Part shown: positions 36,908-46,819 of the stretch, one piece after another
Numbering within the stretch: the first letter of the stretch is position 1
Layout: the number at the start of each line of letters is the position of its first letter
Assembly: GCF_001584185.1 (NCBI RefSeq)
Contig: NZ_CP013234.1
Span: 5,666,026 to 5,730,025 of the forward strand
DNA: 64,000 nucleotides
From: Collimonas pratensis
GTDB taxonomy: Bacteria > Pseudomonadota > Gammaproteobacteria > Burkholderiales > Burkholderiaceae_D
Direction: 5' to 3'
Notes under the pieces: model-generated
Seen by the model: the letters and a program-made list of their open reading frames with translations, nothing else
Databases searched by the model: none
Told to the model about the DNA's origin: nothing
Program-made: the position numbers and the translations under genes

Positions 36908-39094
36908 TTACTTGGTAGCGCCGCTTAGGCCGCGCGCCTCCAGCAACGGTCCGACCTCTGGTCCGCGGCCGTAGAAATCCTTGAACAAGGCGCTAGGGTC
37001 GCCGCTGAAGCCGCGCGACAGCACTTTGGCGCGCAGCAGGTCGCCATTGGCGCGTTTCAGGCCGCCGTGGGTGTTCATCCAGTGCTCGGTATCCTTGGCC
37101 AGCACGTCGCTCCAGATATAGGCGTAATAACCGGCGGCATAACCGCTGGCGAAGATGTGCGCGAAATAGGTGGTGTGGTAGCGCGGCGGCACCACATAGC
37201 CCTTGGCGTGACCCAGTGCCTTGGCTTCAAACGCCATCACGTCGGTGACGTCCGGCGTCTGGTTGGTCGACAGCTGGTGCCAGGACTGGTCCAGCATCGC
37301 TGCCGCCAGATACTCAGAGGTTTCGTAGCCGGCGCTGAACTTGCGCGCCGCCAGCAGCTTCTGGAGAAGTGCGCGCGGCATCGGCTTGCCGGTTTCGTAA
37401 TGGGTGGCGTAGTGCGCCATTACCTTCGGATCGTAGGACCACATTTCATTGAACTGCGACGGATACTCGACAAAGTCGGGCGGTACCGAGGCGCCCGAGA
37501 ACATCGGATACTCGACGTTCGAGAACAAGCCGTGCAAGCCGTGGCCGAACTCGTGGAACATGGTGTTGACTTCGTCGAAAGTGAGCAGCACCGGTTTGCC
37601 TGCCGGCGGCTTGGCGATGTTGATGTTGTTCGATACCACCGCCTTGGTGCCGAACAGGCGCGACTGCGACACATAGGTATTCATCCAGGCGCCGCCCTGC
37701 TTGTTGTCGCGTGCGAACGGATCGAACAGGAACAGGCCGAGCGCCGAACCGTCTTCATTGAAGACCTCGAAGACACGCACATCCTGCTGGTATACCGGCA
37801 AGTCGGTGCGTTCCTTGAAGCTCACCCCGTACAGCTCGTGGGCGGCATAGAACACGCCTTCCTGCAGCACGTGGTTGAGTTCGAAGTAAGGCTTGATCTG
37901 GGATTCGTCGAAGTTGTAGCGCGCCTTGCGCACCTGCTCAGAGTAAAAGCCCCAGTCCCACGGCTGCAGCTTGAAAGGCTTGGTATGGCTGGCCTTGGCC
38001 TGGCGCTCGATCAGCTGCTGCATGACGGCCGCGTCCTTGCGTGCGATGGCATTGGCCGGCGGCGCCAGTTGGGACAGCATCTTGTTGACCGCGGCCGGCG
38101 TACCGGCGGTTTCTTCTTCCAGCGCATAGGCCGCGTGGTTTGGATAACCCAGCAGCGCAGCGCGCTGGGCGCGCAGCTTGACGATCTGCGCCACATTGCC
38201 GACGTTGTCGCCGGCGCCGCCATCGCCGCGGTTGATCGAGGCTTTATAGATGCGTTCGCGCAGATGGCGATTCTTGAGCTGCATCAGTACCGGCTGGTCG
38301 GTGGTGTTTTGCAGCGTGATCAGCCACTTGCCTTCCAGCTTGCGGTTTTCGGCAGCTTGCGCAGCGGCGGCGATGCCTTCGGCCGACAGGCCGTCCAGGT
38401 CGGCCAGCTTGTCGACCGCCACCGCGCCTTCATTGCTGGATTTCAGCAGGTTTTGCTGGAACTGCGTGGTCAGCGAAGAAATCTGCTGGTTCATCTTGCG
38501 CAGCTGATCCTTTTCCGCCGGCGACAGGCGCGCGCCGGCCCTGACGAAATCGGTCCGGTAACGTTCCAGCAAACGCAGCGATTCAGGATCGAGGCCAAGG
38601 CTGGCGCGCTGCTGGTACAACTGCTCGATACGGGCGAACAAGGCGGGATCGAGATAGATCGCATCCTCATGCTCGGCCAGCTTGGGCGCGATATCCTGCT
38701 GGGTCTGGTCCAGCACGGGGTTGGTGTTGGCGCTGATCAGGTTGAAGAAGACATCCTTGACCCTGCCCAGCATCTGGCCGGAACGTTCCAGCGCCACGAT
38801 AGTGTTGTCAAAAGTCGGCGCGGCCGGATTGGCGGCGATGGCGCTGACTTCCTGGCGCTGCTGCGCCATGCCGGCTTCGAACGACGGCTGGTAGTCGGAA
38901 TCCTTGATCTTGTCGAAAGGCGGCAAGTTGTAAGGCAGAGAGCTGACCTGGGCGAAAGGCGAAGATGCGGCATAGGCCGCAGTGGCGGTTGCAGCATCCT
39001 GCGAAGCCTTGGTCGGCACATCGCAAGCCATCAAGCTGATGGCAGCGCTCACCATCAATCCGCAGACCGTGATACGTCTCGTCGAAACTTGCAT
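36908..39094 (-). CDS. dcp: M3-family zinc metallopeptidase (dipeptidyl carboxypeptidase type)
   Basis: 728 residues. A lipoprotein-type signal (LMVSAAISLMAC, cysteine 24) suggests a periplasmic lipid-anchored enzyme rather than the cytosolic Dcp of E. coli. The zinc site is HEFGH in FHEFGHGLHGLFSNV, with the downstream glutamate in PSQFNEMWSYDP. The tail YHTTYFAHIFASGYAAGYYAY is characteristic of M3 peptidases. It trims C-terminal dipeptides or oligopeptides. It converges with darTG and stands alone on the minus strand. Confidence 0.93.
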   Translation of the reverse strand: MQVSTRRITVCGLMVSAAISLMACDVPTKASQDAATATAAYAASSPFAQVSSLPYNLPPFDKIKDSDYQPSFEAGMAQQRQEVSAIAANPAAPTFDNTIVALERSGQMLGRVKDVFFNLISANTNPVLDQTQQDIAPKLAEHEDAIYLDPALFARIEQLYQQRASLGLDPESLRLLERYRTDFVRAGARLSPAEKDQLRKMNQQISSLTTQFQQNLLKSSNEGAVAVDKLADLDGLSAEGIAAAAQAAENRKLEGKWLITLQNTTDQPVLMQLKNRHLRERIYKASINRGDGGAGDNVGNVAQIVKLRAQRAALLGYPNHAAYALEEETAGTPAAVNKMLSQLAPPANAIARKDAAVMQQLIERQAKASHTKPFKLQPWDWGFYSEQVRKARYNFDESQIKPYFELNHVLQEGVFYAAHELYGVSFKERTDLPVYQQDVRVFEVFNEDGSALGLFLFDPFARDNKQGGAWMNTYVSQSRLFGTKAVVSNNINIAKPPAGKPVLLTFDEVNTMFHEFGHGLHGLFSNVEYPMFSGASVPPDFVEYPSQFNEMWSYDPKVMAHYATHYETGKPMPRALLQKLLAARKFSAGYETSEYLAAAMLDQSWHQLSTNQTPDVTDVMAFEAKALGHAKGYVVPPRYHTTYFAHIFASGYAAGYYAYIWSDVLAKDTEHWMNTHGGLKRANGDLLRAKVLSRGFSGDPSALFKDFYGRGPEVGPLLEARGLSGATK

Positions 39095-39250
39095 CTATTC
39101 TCCTGGAGTGAGTACGGCAATTGTTATTTTGACGAAACATTTTACGCCGCATTCGTGAAGAATGGATGAGGGTTTTGGCTGAATTTCCAGGGATGGGAAT
39201 AGTGAAATTGCGGGCCGAGACCGCAATGTCCCGGCCCGCGTCCTGCAGGT

Positions 39251-40327
39251 TTAGAAGCGGTGCTGAATGCCGCCAATCACGCCGGTCTGACTGCTGCCGT
39301 AGGCGATATCGTCACGCGACAGCCCGACCAGCTGCTGATTCTTGGCCTTGGCGTAGGCCGCGCTCAGGTACAGGTCGGTACGTTTCGACAATGCGTATTT
39401 GCCGCGCACCGAATACATGATCGGGTCGGCATCCTTGCCGCTAGCGACGTTCTTGATGTTTTGGTAGTAGATGGCGCCGATCAGCGTCACCACCGGCGTC
39501 ACCTTGTAGCTGGCGCCGCCCCAGAAGAAATCGCTGCGCAAGTCAGGCGCGTTCGATGCCAGCGTCTTCTTGTAATTGCGATAACCCAGGTTCAGATCCA
39601 GATTGCCGGTGAGCTGGTAATCGCCGGCCAGGTGGATGCTGGTGGCCTTGTCGAAAGCGCTGCTGCTGGCGCTGGCGGCGGCGCTGTTGACGCGGTCGAA
39701 GGTGGCGGCGATGCGGAACGGACCGTTTTCATAGCCGACGCCGAGATCGTACTTGGCGCTGTCGGTGCTGCTGCCGGCGGTCTCGCCGAAGCCGTAGGTG
39801 GCGCCCAGCTTGAAGCTGCCGAACTTGCCCTGATACTTGAGGATGTTCGGCAGGTTGGTCGGCATGCCATCCTTGCGGCCGCCGGTGGCGCCGGCCGAAG
39901 TCACCCAGGAATACTGGCCGGAGTAGCCCATGGGATCGAAGGGCAGGATGAAATCATAGGTGGTGGTGAACGAGCGGCCGATGACCAGGCGGCCGAAGCT
40001 GCCTTCCAGGCCGACATTGGCCTGGCGGTTGAACAGCACGCCGGCGCTGTCGAAGTCGCCGGTATCGACCTTGAAGCCGTTTTCCAGCTGGAACACCGCT
40101 TTCAGGCCGCCGCCCAGGTCTTCGGTGCCGCGAAAGCCGATGCGCGAGGTATTCATCGCGCCGGAACTGACACGCACCAGGCTATCCTGCTTGGCGTTGG
40201 CGTGATTGACATACTCGATCCCGGTATCGATGATGCCGTAGATGCTGACATTGGTTTGCGCATGAGCGCCGGATGCCAATGTTCCGAGCGCGGCCAGGGT
40301 TGCCGCCGCCAGGTAGTTTCTTTTCAT
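39251..40327 (-). CDS. Gram-negative porin (trimeric general porin type)
   Basis: 358 residues from the ATG at 40325-40327, which follows GGAGGAAGC. The signal peptide LAAATLAALGTLASGAHA is followed by QTNVSIYGIIDTGIEY, the classic opening of betaproteobacterial porins. SRIGFRGTEDLGGGLKAVFQ and a final aromatic residue (GIQHRF) support outer-membrane insertion. It is downstream of, and on the same strand as, the ABC importer and TctC-like genes, separated by a REP pair, so it may supply the outer-membrane step for the same substrate. Confidence 0.94.
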   Translation of the reverse strand: MKRNYLAAATLAALGTLASGAHAQTNVSIYGIIDTGIEYVNHANAKQDSLVRVSSGAMNTSRIGFRGTEDLGGGLKAVFQLENGFKVDTGDFDSAGVLFNRQANVGLEGSFGRLVIGRSFTTTYDFILPFDPMGYSGQYSWVTSAGATGGRKDGMPTNLPNILKYQGKFGSFKLGATYGFGETAGSSTDSAKYDLGVGYENGPFRIAATFDRVNSAAASASSSAFDKATSIHLAGDYQLTGNLDLNLGYRNYKKTLASNAPDLRSDFFWGGASYKVTPVVTLIGAIYYQNIKNVASGKDADPIMYSVRGKYALSKRTDLYLSAAYAKAKNQQLVGLSRDDIAYGSSQTGVIGGIQHRF

Positions 40328-40446
40328 GTTGCTTCCTCCGTTGTAATATTTTTTTGTTGGCTGTGCGATTGCTGAGCAGCTGCACAAAGGCTGTGGTGTA
40401 ACTTCCCTTTCCCCCTTTCCATGACTTTTTGCTTATGCAATGTTTC

Positions 40447-40560
40447 GTAGGGTGGGCACCCCGTGCCCACGCGGAGGTGGTGGGACACGAACCTCCAAGA
40501 CACGAGAGTCCTGGATCCCGATGTCCGCGGCACTGCGTGGGCACGGGGTGCCCACCCTAT
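40447..40560. repeat. GTAG-type REP pair (BIME), copy 3
   Basis: GTAGGGTGGGCA...TGCCCACGC at 40447-40471 and the inverted GCGTGGGCA...TGCCCACCCTA at 40535-40559. The 63-base spacer is longer than in the other copies. The inverted unit abuts the stop codon of the ABC ATPase. Confidence 0.9.
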
Positions 40561-41649
40561 TTAGAAGGCCCACAGCGCGTCCTGCGGCAACTGCAGCCAG
40601 TACTCGCCCGGCGCCAGGCGCTGCCGTGCGTAGGCGCGCAGGACACTGCTGTCGGCGCCGCTTTCAGTGCTGTTGCGGAACACGCATTCCCAGCGGTCGC
40701 CCAGGTACATGCAAGTTGCCAGCGGCAGCTTGATGCTGTTTTCCACCGGTACGTCGGAGATGTTGACCTGCTCGACGCGGATGATGGCGATCGCGTCCTT
40801 GGCGTCATTGCCGGCGGCGCCGCGCAGTGTCGCCGTGACGTTGCCGCCTTCTACTTGCAGCAAGACCCGGGCGCCGTCGCGCTGCAGCAGCTTGGCCGGC
40901 AGGCGGTTGTTGCTGCCCATGAATTCCGCCGTGAACAAGGTGTCCGGGGTCTCGTACATGCTTTGCGGCGTGCCTTGCTGTTCGATCTTGCCGTTGTTGA
41001 GCAGCAGGATGCGGTCCGAGATCGCCATCGCCTCGGCCTGGTCGTGCGTCACCATCAGCGCCGACAAGCCGAGCCGCACGATCAGCTCGCGCAGGAAGGC
41101 GCGTGCTTCTTCGCGCAGCTTGGCGTCCAGGTTGGAGAGCGGTTCATCGAGCAGGATCACCGGCGGGTTGTACACCAGCGCGCGGGCGATAGCCACGCGC
41201 TGTTGCTGGCCACCCGAGAGCTGGTGCGGAAAACGGTCGCCCAGATGGCCGAGGCCAAGCTGGCCGAGCACGGTCTTGACCCTGGTGGCGATATCGCTGC
41301 TGCTCATCTTGCGCAGCTTGAGGCCATAGCCGACGTTGTCGGACACGGTCTTGTGCGGCCACAGGGCATACGACTGGAACACCAGCCCGAGATTGCGTTC
41401 TTCGGCCGGGATTTCCAGCTTGCGCTGACCGTCGAACATGATCCGTTCACCGATCTGGATGCTGCCCGATTTCGGCGATTCCAGCCCGGCGACCGCGCGC
41501 AGCAGAGTGGTCTTGCCGCTGCCGGAAGGCCCCAGCAAGGCGACCACTTCGCCGCGCTGCAATTCCATCGACACGCCCTTGAGGATAGGATTGGCGCTGG
41601 CGCCGCTGCCGTAGTCGAGATGCAGGTTGTTGACACTTAATTCGCTCAT
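40561..41649 (-). CDS. ABC importer ATP-binding protein, Fe3+/phosphonate-type
   Basis: 362 residues from the ATG at 41647-41649, after AGGAAATC. The open frame continues upstream but overlaps the permease gene and is not used. Walker A is GPSGSGKT, the signature LSGGQQQRVAIARAL, Walker B ILLDEPLSNLDA, and the switch His lies in VTHDQAEA. A C-terminal TOBE-like domain follows. The class matches FbpC/PotA-type importers. It energises the permease encoded upstream. Confidence 0.93.
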   Translation of the reverse strand: MSELSVNNLHLDYGSGASANPILKGVSMELQRGEVVALLGPSGSGKTTLLRAVAGLESPKSGSIQIGERIMFDGQRKLEIPAEERNLGLVFQSYALWPHKTVSDNVGYGLKLRKMSSSDIATRVKTVLGQLGLGHLGDRFPHQLSGGQQQRVAIARALVYNPPVILLDEPLSNLDAKLREEARAFLRELIVRLGLSALMVTHDQAEAMAISDRILLLNNGKIEQQGTPQSMYETPDTLFTAEFMGSNNRLPAKLLQRDGARVLLQVEGGNVTATLRGAAGNDAKDAIAIIRVEQVNISDVPVENSIKLPLATCMYLGDRWECVFRNSTESGADSSVLRAYARQRLAPGEYWLQLPQDALWAF

Positions 41650-41687
41650 GATGATTTCCTGTTTTCTGAAGTACTTAGTGGTGCAGC

Positions 41688-43493
41688 TCAGTCGTGCAAC
41701 TTGATGCCAAAGCGCAGCGCGATGCCGAGGCCGATGGCCACCAGCGTGATGTTGATGAAGGACAGCGTCGCCACCAGGTCGACCGAACCGGAAGCCCACA
41801 GCGAAACGATCAGGGCGCCGATGACTTCGGTGCCGGGCGACAGCAGATACACGCCGGTGGAATATTCGCGTTCGAAGATCAAGAACACCATCAGCCACGC
41901 CCCCAGCACGCCGTAGCGCACCAGCGGCAAGGTGACGTCGCGCGTCACTTGCGAACGGCGCGCACCGACTGCGCGTGCCGCTTCTTCCAGTTCCGGTCCG
42001 ACCTGCAGCAGCGCCGTTGTGATCAGGCGCAAGCCATACGCTAGCCACACCACCGAATACGCCAGCCACACCGAGAAAATGGTGGAGCGCAGTTCGCGCA
42101 ATTGCGGGATGAAGTTTTCCACCAGCCAGTTGGCGACGACGTTGTCGAAGCCCTTGAGGAAGCTGTCGAGGAAAGACGGCACGAACAGGAACACCCACAG
42201 GAACGACAAGCCGGCCAGCAAGCCAGGCACAGCGCGTGGAATCAGCACGCTGTAGTCGAGGAAGCGGGTGATGCCGTCGGCCTTGCGGTGCATCGCCAGC
42301 GCGATGCAGCAATAGCAAGCCACGGCAATCGCGCCGCCGATCACGCCGATCAGGATGGTGTTGACGATGCCGCGCACCAGCGCCGGCTGTTCCCAGATGT
42401 CGCGGAAGTGCTGCAAGGTCATCGCATCGAGCAGCGATACGCCGTAGCCCCAGTGCGAGACGAAGGCGCGCAAGGCGATGCCGGACAAGGGAATCACGAT
42501 GGTGAAAATCAGCCAGGCGGCGATCAGGCTGAACGCAAGCCATTTCCATTTGCCCAGCGGCAGCGCCTTCTGGCGCGCGCCCTTGCCCTTGATCGAGACA
42601 TACTTGTTGGCCGAACGCAGCAGCCAGCGCTGTATCATCACCAGCGGCAAGGTCACCGCCACCAGGCACACCGCCACCGCCGCCATCAAGTGATAGGAAG
42701 GCGTGCCGAGCTTGTTGGTCAGCTTGTACAGATAGGTAGGCAGCACCAGATGGCCTTCCGGATCGCCCAGCACCAGCACCAGGCCGAACACTTCAAAGCC
42801 GAGGAAGAACACCAGCACGCCGGCATATGCCAACGCCGGCATGATCATCGGCAGCGAGACGTTCAGCGCTACTTGCAGCGGGGAAGCGCCAGCCACGCGT
42901 GCGGCTTCTTCGACGTCGGCGCCGAGGCTCTTCAGTGCCGCCGACGCATACAGGTAAACGTGCGGCACGTGGGTCAGGCCGGCGATGATCACGATGCTGG
43001 GGAAGGCATACACATTCCACGGCGTGGCCTCGATACCGACCAGGCGCAACAGGTCCTGCATCCACACGGTATAGAAGCCGACCGGCCCCATCGATACCAC
43101 ATAGCCGAAGGCGATCACCATCGGCGATACGAAAATCGGCACCAGCAGCATTGGCGCGATCCAGTTGCGGCCAGGCAGGTCAGTGCGCACCATCAGGAAG
43201 GCCAGCATGCCGCCCAGCGGCACGGCGATCAGGGCCAGGCCACTGGCCAGCAGCAGGCCGTTAATGAAAGCCTGGCGGAAATCCGGATCGTCGAAGATGA
43301 AGCGATACGGTTCCAGGCTCAGGGTCTTGATAGGCGCAAAAAAAGGCGCGGATAAAAAGCTTTGATAGAAAATCAGCAGCAGCGGCAGGAAAATCGCCAC
43401 CGCCGCCAGCGTGACCACCAGTCCGCGCGGCCAGTTGATGCGCGCCAGCCGGGAGCGGCTGGCCAGCGGATGGGGAGGAGAAATCGAAGTCAT
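41688..43493 (-). CDS. ABC importer permease, fused two-domain FbpB type
   Basis: 601 residues from the ATG at 43491-43493, preceded by AAGGTG. About twelve membrane helices form two repeated permease halves; each has an EAA-type cytoplasmic loop (VEEAARVAGASPLQVALNVS and LEEAARAVGARRSQVTRDVT). A single fused chain of this kind is typical of ferric-iron and 2-aminoethylphosphonate-type importers. It is co-directional with the ATPase (38-base gap) and the binding protein. Confidence 0.93.
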   Translation of the reverse strand: MTSISPPHPLASRSRLARINWPRGLVVTLAAVAIFLPLLLIFYQSFLSAPFFAPIKTLSLEPYRFIFDDPDFRQAFINGLLLASGLALIAVPLGGMLAFLMVRTDLPGRNWIAPMLLVPIFVSPMVIAFGYVVSMGPVGFYTVWMQDLLRLVGIEATPWNVYAFPSIVIIAGLTHVPHVYLYASAALKSLGADVEEAARVAGASPLQVALNVSLPMIMPALAYAGVLVFFLGFEVFGLVLVLGDPEGHLVLPTYLYKLTNKLGTPSYHLMAAVAVCLVAVTLPLVMIQRWLLRSANKYVSIKGKGARQKALPLGKWKWLAFSLIAAWLIFTIVIPLSGIALRAFVSHWGYGVSLLDAMTLQHFRDIWEQPALVRGIVNTILIGVIGGAIAVACYCCIALAMHRKADGITRFLDYSVLIPRAVPGLLAGLSFLWVFLFVPSFLDSFLKGFDNVVANWLVENFIPQLRELRSTIFSVWLAYSVVWLAYGLRLITTALLQVGPELEEAARAVGARRSQVTRDVTLPLVRYGVLGAWLMVFLIFEREYSTGVYLLSPGTEVIGALIVSLWASGSVDLVATLSFINITLVAIGLGIALRFGIKLHD

Positions 43494-43512
43494 GGTTGCA
43501 CCTTGCATTACC

Positions 43513-43589
43513 GTCATTCCCGCGCACGCGGGAATCCAGGTTAATCAGTCAAATAAGCAAAAATGGATTCCCGCGTACGCGGGAATGAC
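43513..43589. repeat. ATTCCC-type palindrome pair, copy 2
   Basis: GTCATTCCCGCGCACGCGGG and TGGATTCCCGCGTACGCGGG mark two inverted palindromes about 25 bases apart, matching the pair at 24536-24609. Downstream, GACGCGTAGTCGGGGTCGG with degenerate partial copies up to about 43672 mirrors the tandem repeat at 24479. Confidence 0.85.
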
Positions 43590-43695
43590 CGGGACGCGTA
43601 GTCGGGGTCGGCTAGACGCGGTCGGCTAGACGTGGCCGACGAGGCCGGGGCGCGTAGTTAAGGCGCCTAGGCCGAGGTTCGTAGCCGCAGCCGAT

Positions 43696-44805
43696 TTATT
43701 TCTTGCCCGCGGCAGCCTTCCATTGCTTGAGGAAAGCCAGGCGCTTGGTCTGGTCCAGGTATTGCAGCAAGGCCGGGGTCAGCGGAATCGGCTTGAGCGC
43801 ATTGCCGAGCTGCGTGGTCAGTCCGGCCACGGTGGAGCTGCCGCTGACATCCGAACGCAGCGAATACAGCTGCGATTCAGTCGAGATGATGGTCTGGCCG
43901 CGCTTGGACAGTAGGTAATCGACCCACAGCTTGGCGGCGTTCATGTTCTTGGCCGACTTGTTGATGAACACCACGCGCGACAGCACCAGGTTGTAGTCCT
44001 TGGTGAAGGCGACGCCGAGCGACGGGTCCTTGGCGGCCCGCGCCTGCGCATAGGAACCGATGACGTTGTAGCCGATCAGGTTCTCGCCCGAGGAAATCCG
44101 TTCCAGCATGGTGCCGGTGGAGGACTGCACACGGATGCTGACATCGCCGAAGGTCTTGGCCAGGTCCCAGAATTGCGGATTGATTTGCGCATCTTCGGTG
44201 ATGAAGGAAAAGCCGACGCCGGATTTTTCGATATCGTAGGTGGTGACCTTGTTGCGGAACTTGTCGGCTTTTGTGCTCAACAGCTTGACTAGGTCGGCAT
44301 GGGTGGACGGCACTTCGTCAGCACTGACCAGACGCTTGTTATAGACAATCGCCAGCGGCTCGAAAGTGGTGCCGTAGGCGCTGTCCTTGTAGTTGGCCCA
44401 GGCCGGAATCGCTGCTGCTTCCTGCGATTTGTAAACGGCGCCGTAGCCTTCGCTGACCAGCTTGAACTGCAGGTCCATGGCCGACGACCACAGCACGTCG
44501 GCAGTGGCGCCGCCGGCGGCGGCTTCGGAGATGAAGCGGTTATAGACTTCGGTCGAATTCATGTCGTTGAATTCCACCTTGACGCCAGGATAGAGTGCGC
44601 TGAAATCCTTGATCAGCGGTTCCGCCGCCTTGGAATCGGTGGCGCTGTAGATCACCAGCTTGCCTTCTTTTTTTGCGCCGTCGACCACCTTGGCGTAGTC
44701 CGCCGGATAGCCTGCGGGCGCTTGTGCCGTGGCGTTCAGCGCAACGCTGAATGAGAGAACCGCGAGCGCGGCGGCCAATGGCTTTAAAGGTTTTTTGATC
44801 AACAT
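43696..44805 (-). CDS. ABC importer periplasmic binding protein, Fe3+-type
   Basis: 369 residues from the ATG at 44803-44805, after CAGGAGACG. The signal peptide LAAALAVLSFSVALNATAQA gives a periplasmic protein. The body (GKLVIYSATDSKAAEPLIKD, DVLWSSAMDLQFKLVSEGYG, GIVYNKRL-like AIVYNKRLVS) matches the iron/thiamine-type binding-protein cluster. The classic adjacent tyrosine pair of ferric-binding FbpA is not obvious, so the ligand may not be free Fe3+. Candidates include a metal chelate or a small organic anion. Confidence 0.9.
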   Translation of the reverse strand: MLIKKPLKPLAAALAVLSFSVALNATAQAPAGYPADYAKVVDGAKKEGKLVIYSATDSKAAEPLIKDFSALYPGVKVEFNDMNSTEVYNRFISEAAAGGATADVLWSSAMDLQFKLVSEGYGAVYKSQEAAAIPAWANYKDSAYGTTFEPLAIVYNKRLVSADEVPSTHADLVKLLSTKADKFRNKVTTYDIEKSGVGFSFITEDAQINPQFWDLAKTFGDVSIRVQSSTGTMLERISSGENLIGYNVIGSYAQARAAKDPSLGVAFTKDYNLVLSRVVFINKSAKNMNAAKLWVDYLLSKRGQTIISTESQLYSLRSDVSGSSTVAGLTTQLGNALKPIPLTPALLQYLDQTKRLAFLKQWKAAAGKK

Positions 44806-44962
44806 GAGTGTCGTCTCCTGATGGTTATGGGTGCTTCTGATGAATCCATGGTGAAAAGCCGCAGGCAACAGTCGAGCACAGGCCAGCCAGGGAATGGCTG
44901 ACACTTGCGTCACTTGCGGGAGGGTTGCCGGACCTGGAGCCGCGGCAGGGTTTATCTGAGGT

Positions 44963-45943
44963 TTATCTAATTAAGCCAAGCTGGTCCGATTGCTTGCGGT
45001 AGTCCGCAACGGTGGTTTTTATATAGGCAGTCAGTTTGTCGCCGCTCATGGCGAACGGTGAAAGCCCGGTGGCGGTGCGAAGCTGGGCGAATTCAGGAGT
45101 CGCCATCATGACGTCAAAGCGCTTGACCCAATGCTGGTAGGCGGCGTCGCTGACCTCCGGTCCGACATAGACGCCGCGGATGATTGGCCAGCTTACCGCC
45201 AGGCCTTGCTCGCGCGCGGTCGGCACCTGGGCCAGCGTGCCGGGCAGGCGCTGTTCCGACAGCACGGCAAGGATGCGGATTTCGCCATCGAGTGTATGCA
45301 AAGTGGCTTCCGAGGCATCACCGGAGACCACCTGCACATGGCCGGCGCGCAAGGCGGTAAAGGCTTCGCCGCCGCCTTCCAGCGCAACGAAGCGCAAGGT
45401 CTTGGGATCGATCTGGCTTTGCTTGGCCAGCATGGAGATTTTCAGCCAGTCCTGGCTGCCGACGGTGCCGGCGGCGCCGATCGTGACCTGGGCCGGATTT
45501 TTCTTGAGCGCGGCCAGCAGCTCGTGCAGATTTTTATAGGGAGAGTCGGCGCGCACCGCGATCATGCCGTAGTCGACGCCGATGGCCGCCACCCAGCGCA
45601 CATTGCTGACGTCGGCGTCGCCGTATTTGCCCTGCGCCAGGTTCATCAGCGAGCCGCCGGAAAACGCCACCAGCGTGTCGGCCTCGGCGCGGCGCTGGCT
45701 GACGATGGAATTCCATGCGACGGCGCCGATGCCACCAGGCAAGTAACTGATTTTCAGGGGACCTTCCCGGGCCTCGGCGGCGGCCGGCAGCTGCAAGCCT
45801 TTCTGGATCAGCTTGCAGGTGACAGCCATGCCGCCGCCCGGCTTGGCCGGGGCGAGGCATTGCAGCGGCGCGGCCTGCGCGCCGAATGAGACCGATGTGA
45901 CGAGTGCACCGAGCGCACAAATCCAGGCGATTGCGGAATTCAT
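44963..45943 (-). CDS. tctC: TctC/Bug-family periplasmic solute-binding protein
   Basis: 326 residues. The signal peptide ICALGALVTSVSFGAQA is followed by APLQCLAPAKPGGGMAVTCK. The Bug fold shows YLPGGIGAVAWN, the ligand loop GAAGTVGSQDWLKISMLA, and KRFDVMMATPEFAQL. Bug proteins normally bind carboxylates for a TctAB permease. No TctA or TctB lies in this window; instead an ABC importer follows on the same strand, and tctDE lies divergently. It could serve as a sensor-linked binding protein. Confidence 0.93.
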   Translation of the reverse strand: MNSAIAWICALGALVTSVSFGAQAAPLQCLAPAKPGGGMAVTCKLIQKGLQLPAAAEAREGPLKISYLPGGIGAVAWNSIVSQRRAEADTLVAFSGGSLMNLAQGKYGDADVSNVRWVAAIGVDYGMIAVRADSPYKNLHELLAALKKNPAQVTIGAAGTVGSQDWLKISMLAKQSQIDPKTLRFVALEGGGEAFTALRAGHVQVVSGDASEATLHTLDGEIRILAVLSEQRLPGTLAQVPTAREQGLAVSWPIIRGVYVGPEVSDAAYQHWVKRFDVMMATPEFAQLRTATGLSPFAMSGDKLTAYIKTTVADYRKQSDQLGLIR

Positions 45944-46135
45944 TGTCTCCTACCCATTCTGTTGTTATGCCTCCTGCGGCGCCGTGGCGGCGGCAGGGGT
46001 GAAACCGGGCTTTTATACGTTTTTTTGCATCATAGCGGCCCCAGTCTTTCATTTTCCTTTCACTCACATTTTGCCAACGCTGGTTTTCTGTGTGAGTATT
46101 AACGTCCCTTTTTTTATTTCCGACTGCCCCAAGCC

Positions 46136-46819
46136 ATGCGGATTTTGCTGATTGAAGACCATGTCGAGCTGTCGCGCTGGCTGACCAAGGCATTGCAGGA
46201 CGCCCACTGGACGGTCGAATGCGCCATGAACGGCGCCGACGCCGACAGCCTGCTGCACACCCAGCAGTATGCACTAGTGATACTCGACCTCAGCCTGCCG
46301 AAAATGGATGGTCTGGAAGTCTTGAAGCGCTTGCGCGCGCGCGGCAGCAAGACGCCGGTGCTGATCCTGACCGCGCGCGGCGGCTTGCAGGACCGGGTGC
46401 AAGGCTTGAACCTGGGCGCCGACGACTACCTGGCCAAACCCTTTGAACTGGTCGAGCTGGAAGCGCGCGTCAAGGCCCTGCTGCGGCGGGCGCAGGGCGG
46501 TGAAGCGCCGGTCTACAGTTGCGGCGCCTTGCAGTTCGATACTGTCAGCCGCATGTTCAGCTACGGCGGCGCGGCGCTGGCGCTGACGCCGCGCGAACAT
46601 GCGGTGCTGGAAGTCTTGATCAGCCGCGCCGGTCGCGTAGTCTCCAAAGAAAAGCTGTTCGATGAAGTGTTCTCGCTGGTCGATGACGCCAATCCCGATG
46701 CGATTGAAATCTATATCCACCGGCTGCGCAAGAAGCTGATCCGCACCGGCGCCGAAGCGGTCGCCATCACTACCCTGCGCGGCCTTGGCTACCTGCTGGA
46801 AGTCGCCGCTGAAAAATGA
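46136..46819 (+). CDS. tctD: Response regulator TctD (OmpR/PhoB family)
   Basis: 227 residues. The receiver domain has acidic residues ED and the phospho-acceptor aspartate in ALVILDLSLPKMDG (about D51), then the switch Thr in LILTARGG and Lys in DYLAKPF. The C-terminal winged helix covers about 125-225 (LTPREHAVLEVLISRAGRVV; IHRLRKKL). It overlaps tctE by ATGA. It is divergent from tctC, the usual target arrangement for carboxylate-uptake genes. Confidence 0.93.
   Translation: MRILLIEDHVELSRWLTKALQDAHWTVECAMNGADADSLLHTQQYALVILDLSLPKMDGLEVLKRLRARGSKTPVLILTARGGLQDRVQGLNLGADDYLAKPFELVELEARVKALLRRAQGGEAPVYSCGALQFDTVSRMFSYGGAALALTPREHAVLEVLISRAGRVVSKEKLFDEVFSLVDDANPDAIEIYIHRLRKKLIRTGAEAVAITTLRGLGYLLEVAAEK

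Noticed and set aside
37067..39169. 700-residue plus-strand frame over the M3 peptidase
   Set aside because: Shadow frame; HEFGH and other zinc-site motifs are on the minus strand.
40473..40534. Spacer of REP copy 3 as a possible tRNA
   Set aside because: No cloverleaf or T-loop consensus could be built.
41650..42669. Upstream extension of the ABC ATPase frame
   Set aside because: It overlaps the permease gene out of frame; the ATG at 41649 has a ribosome site and a normal N-terminus.
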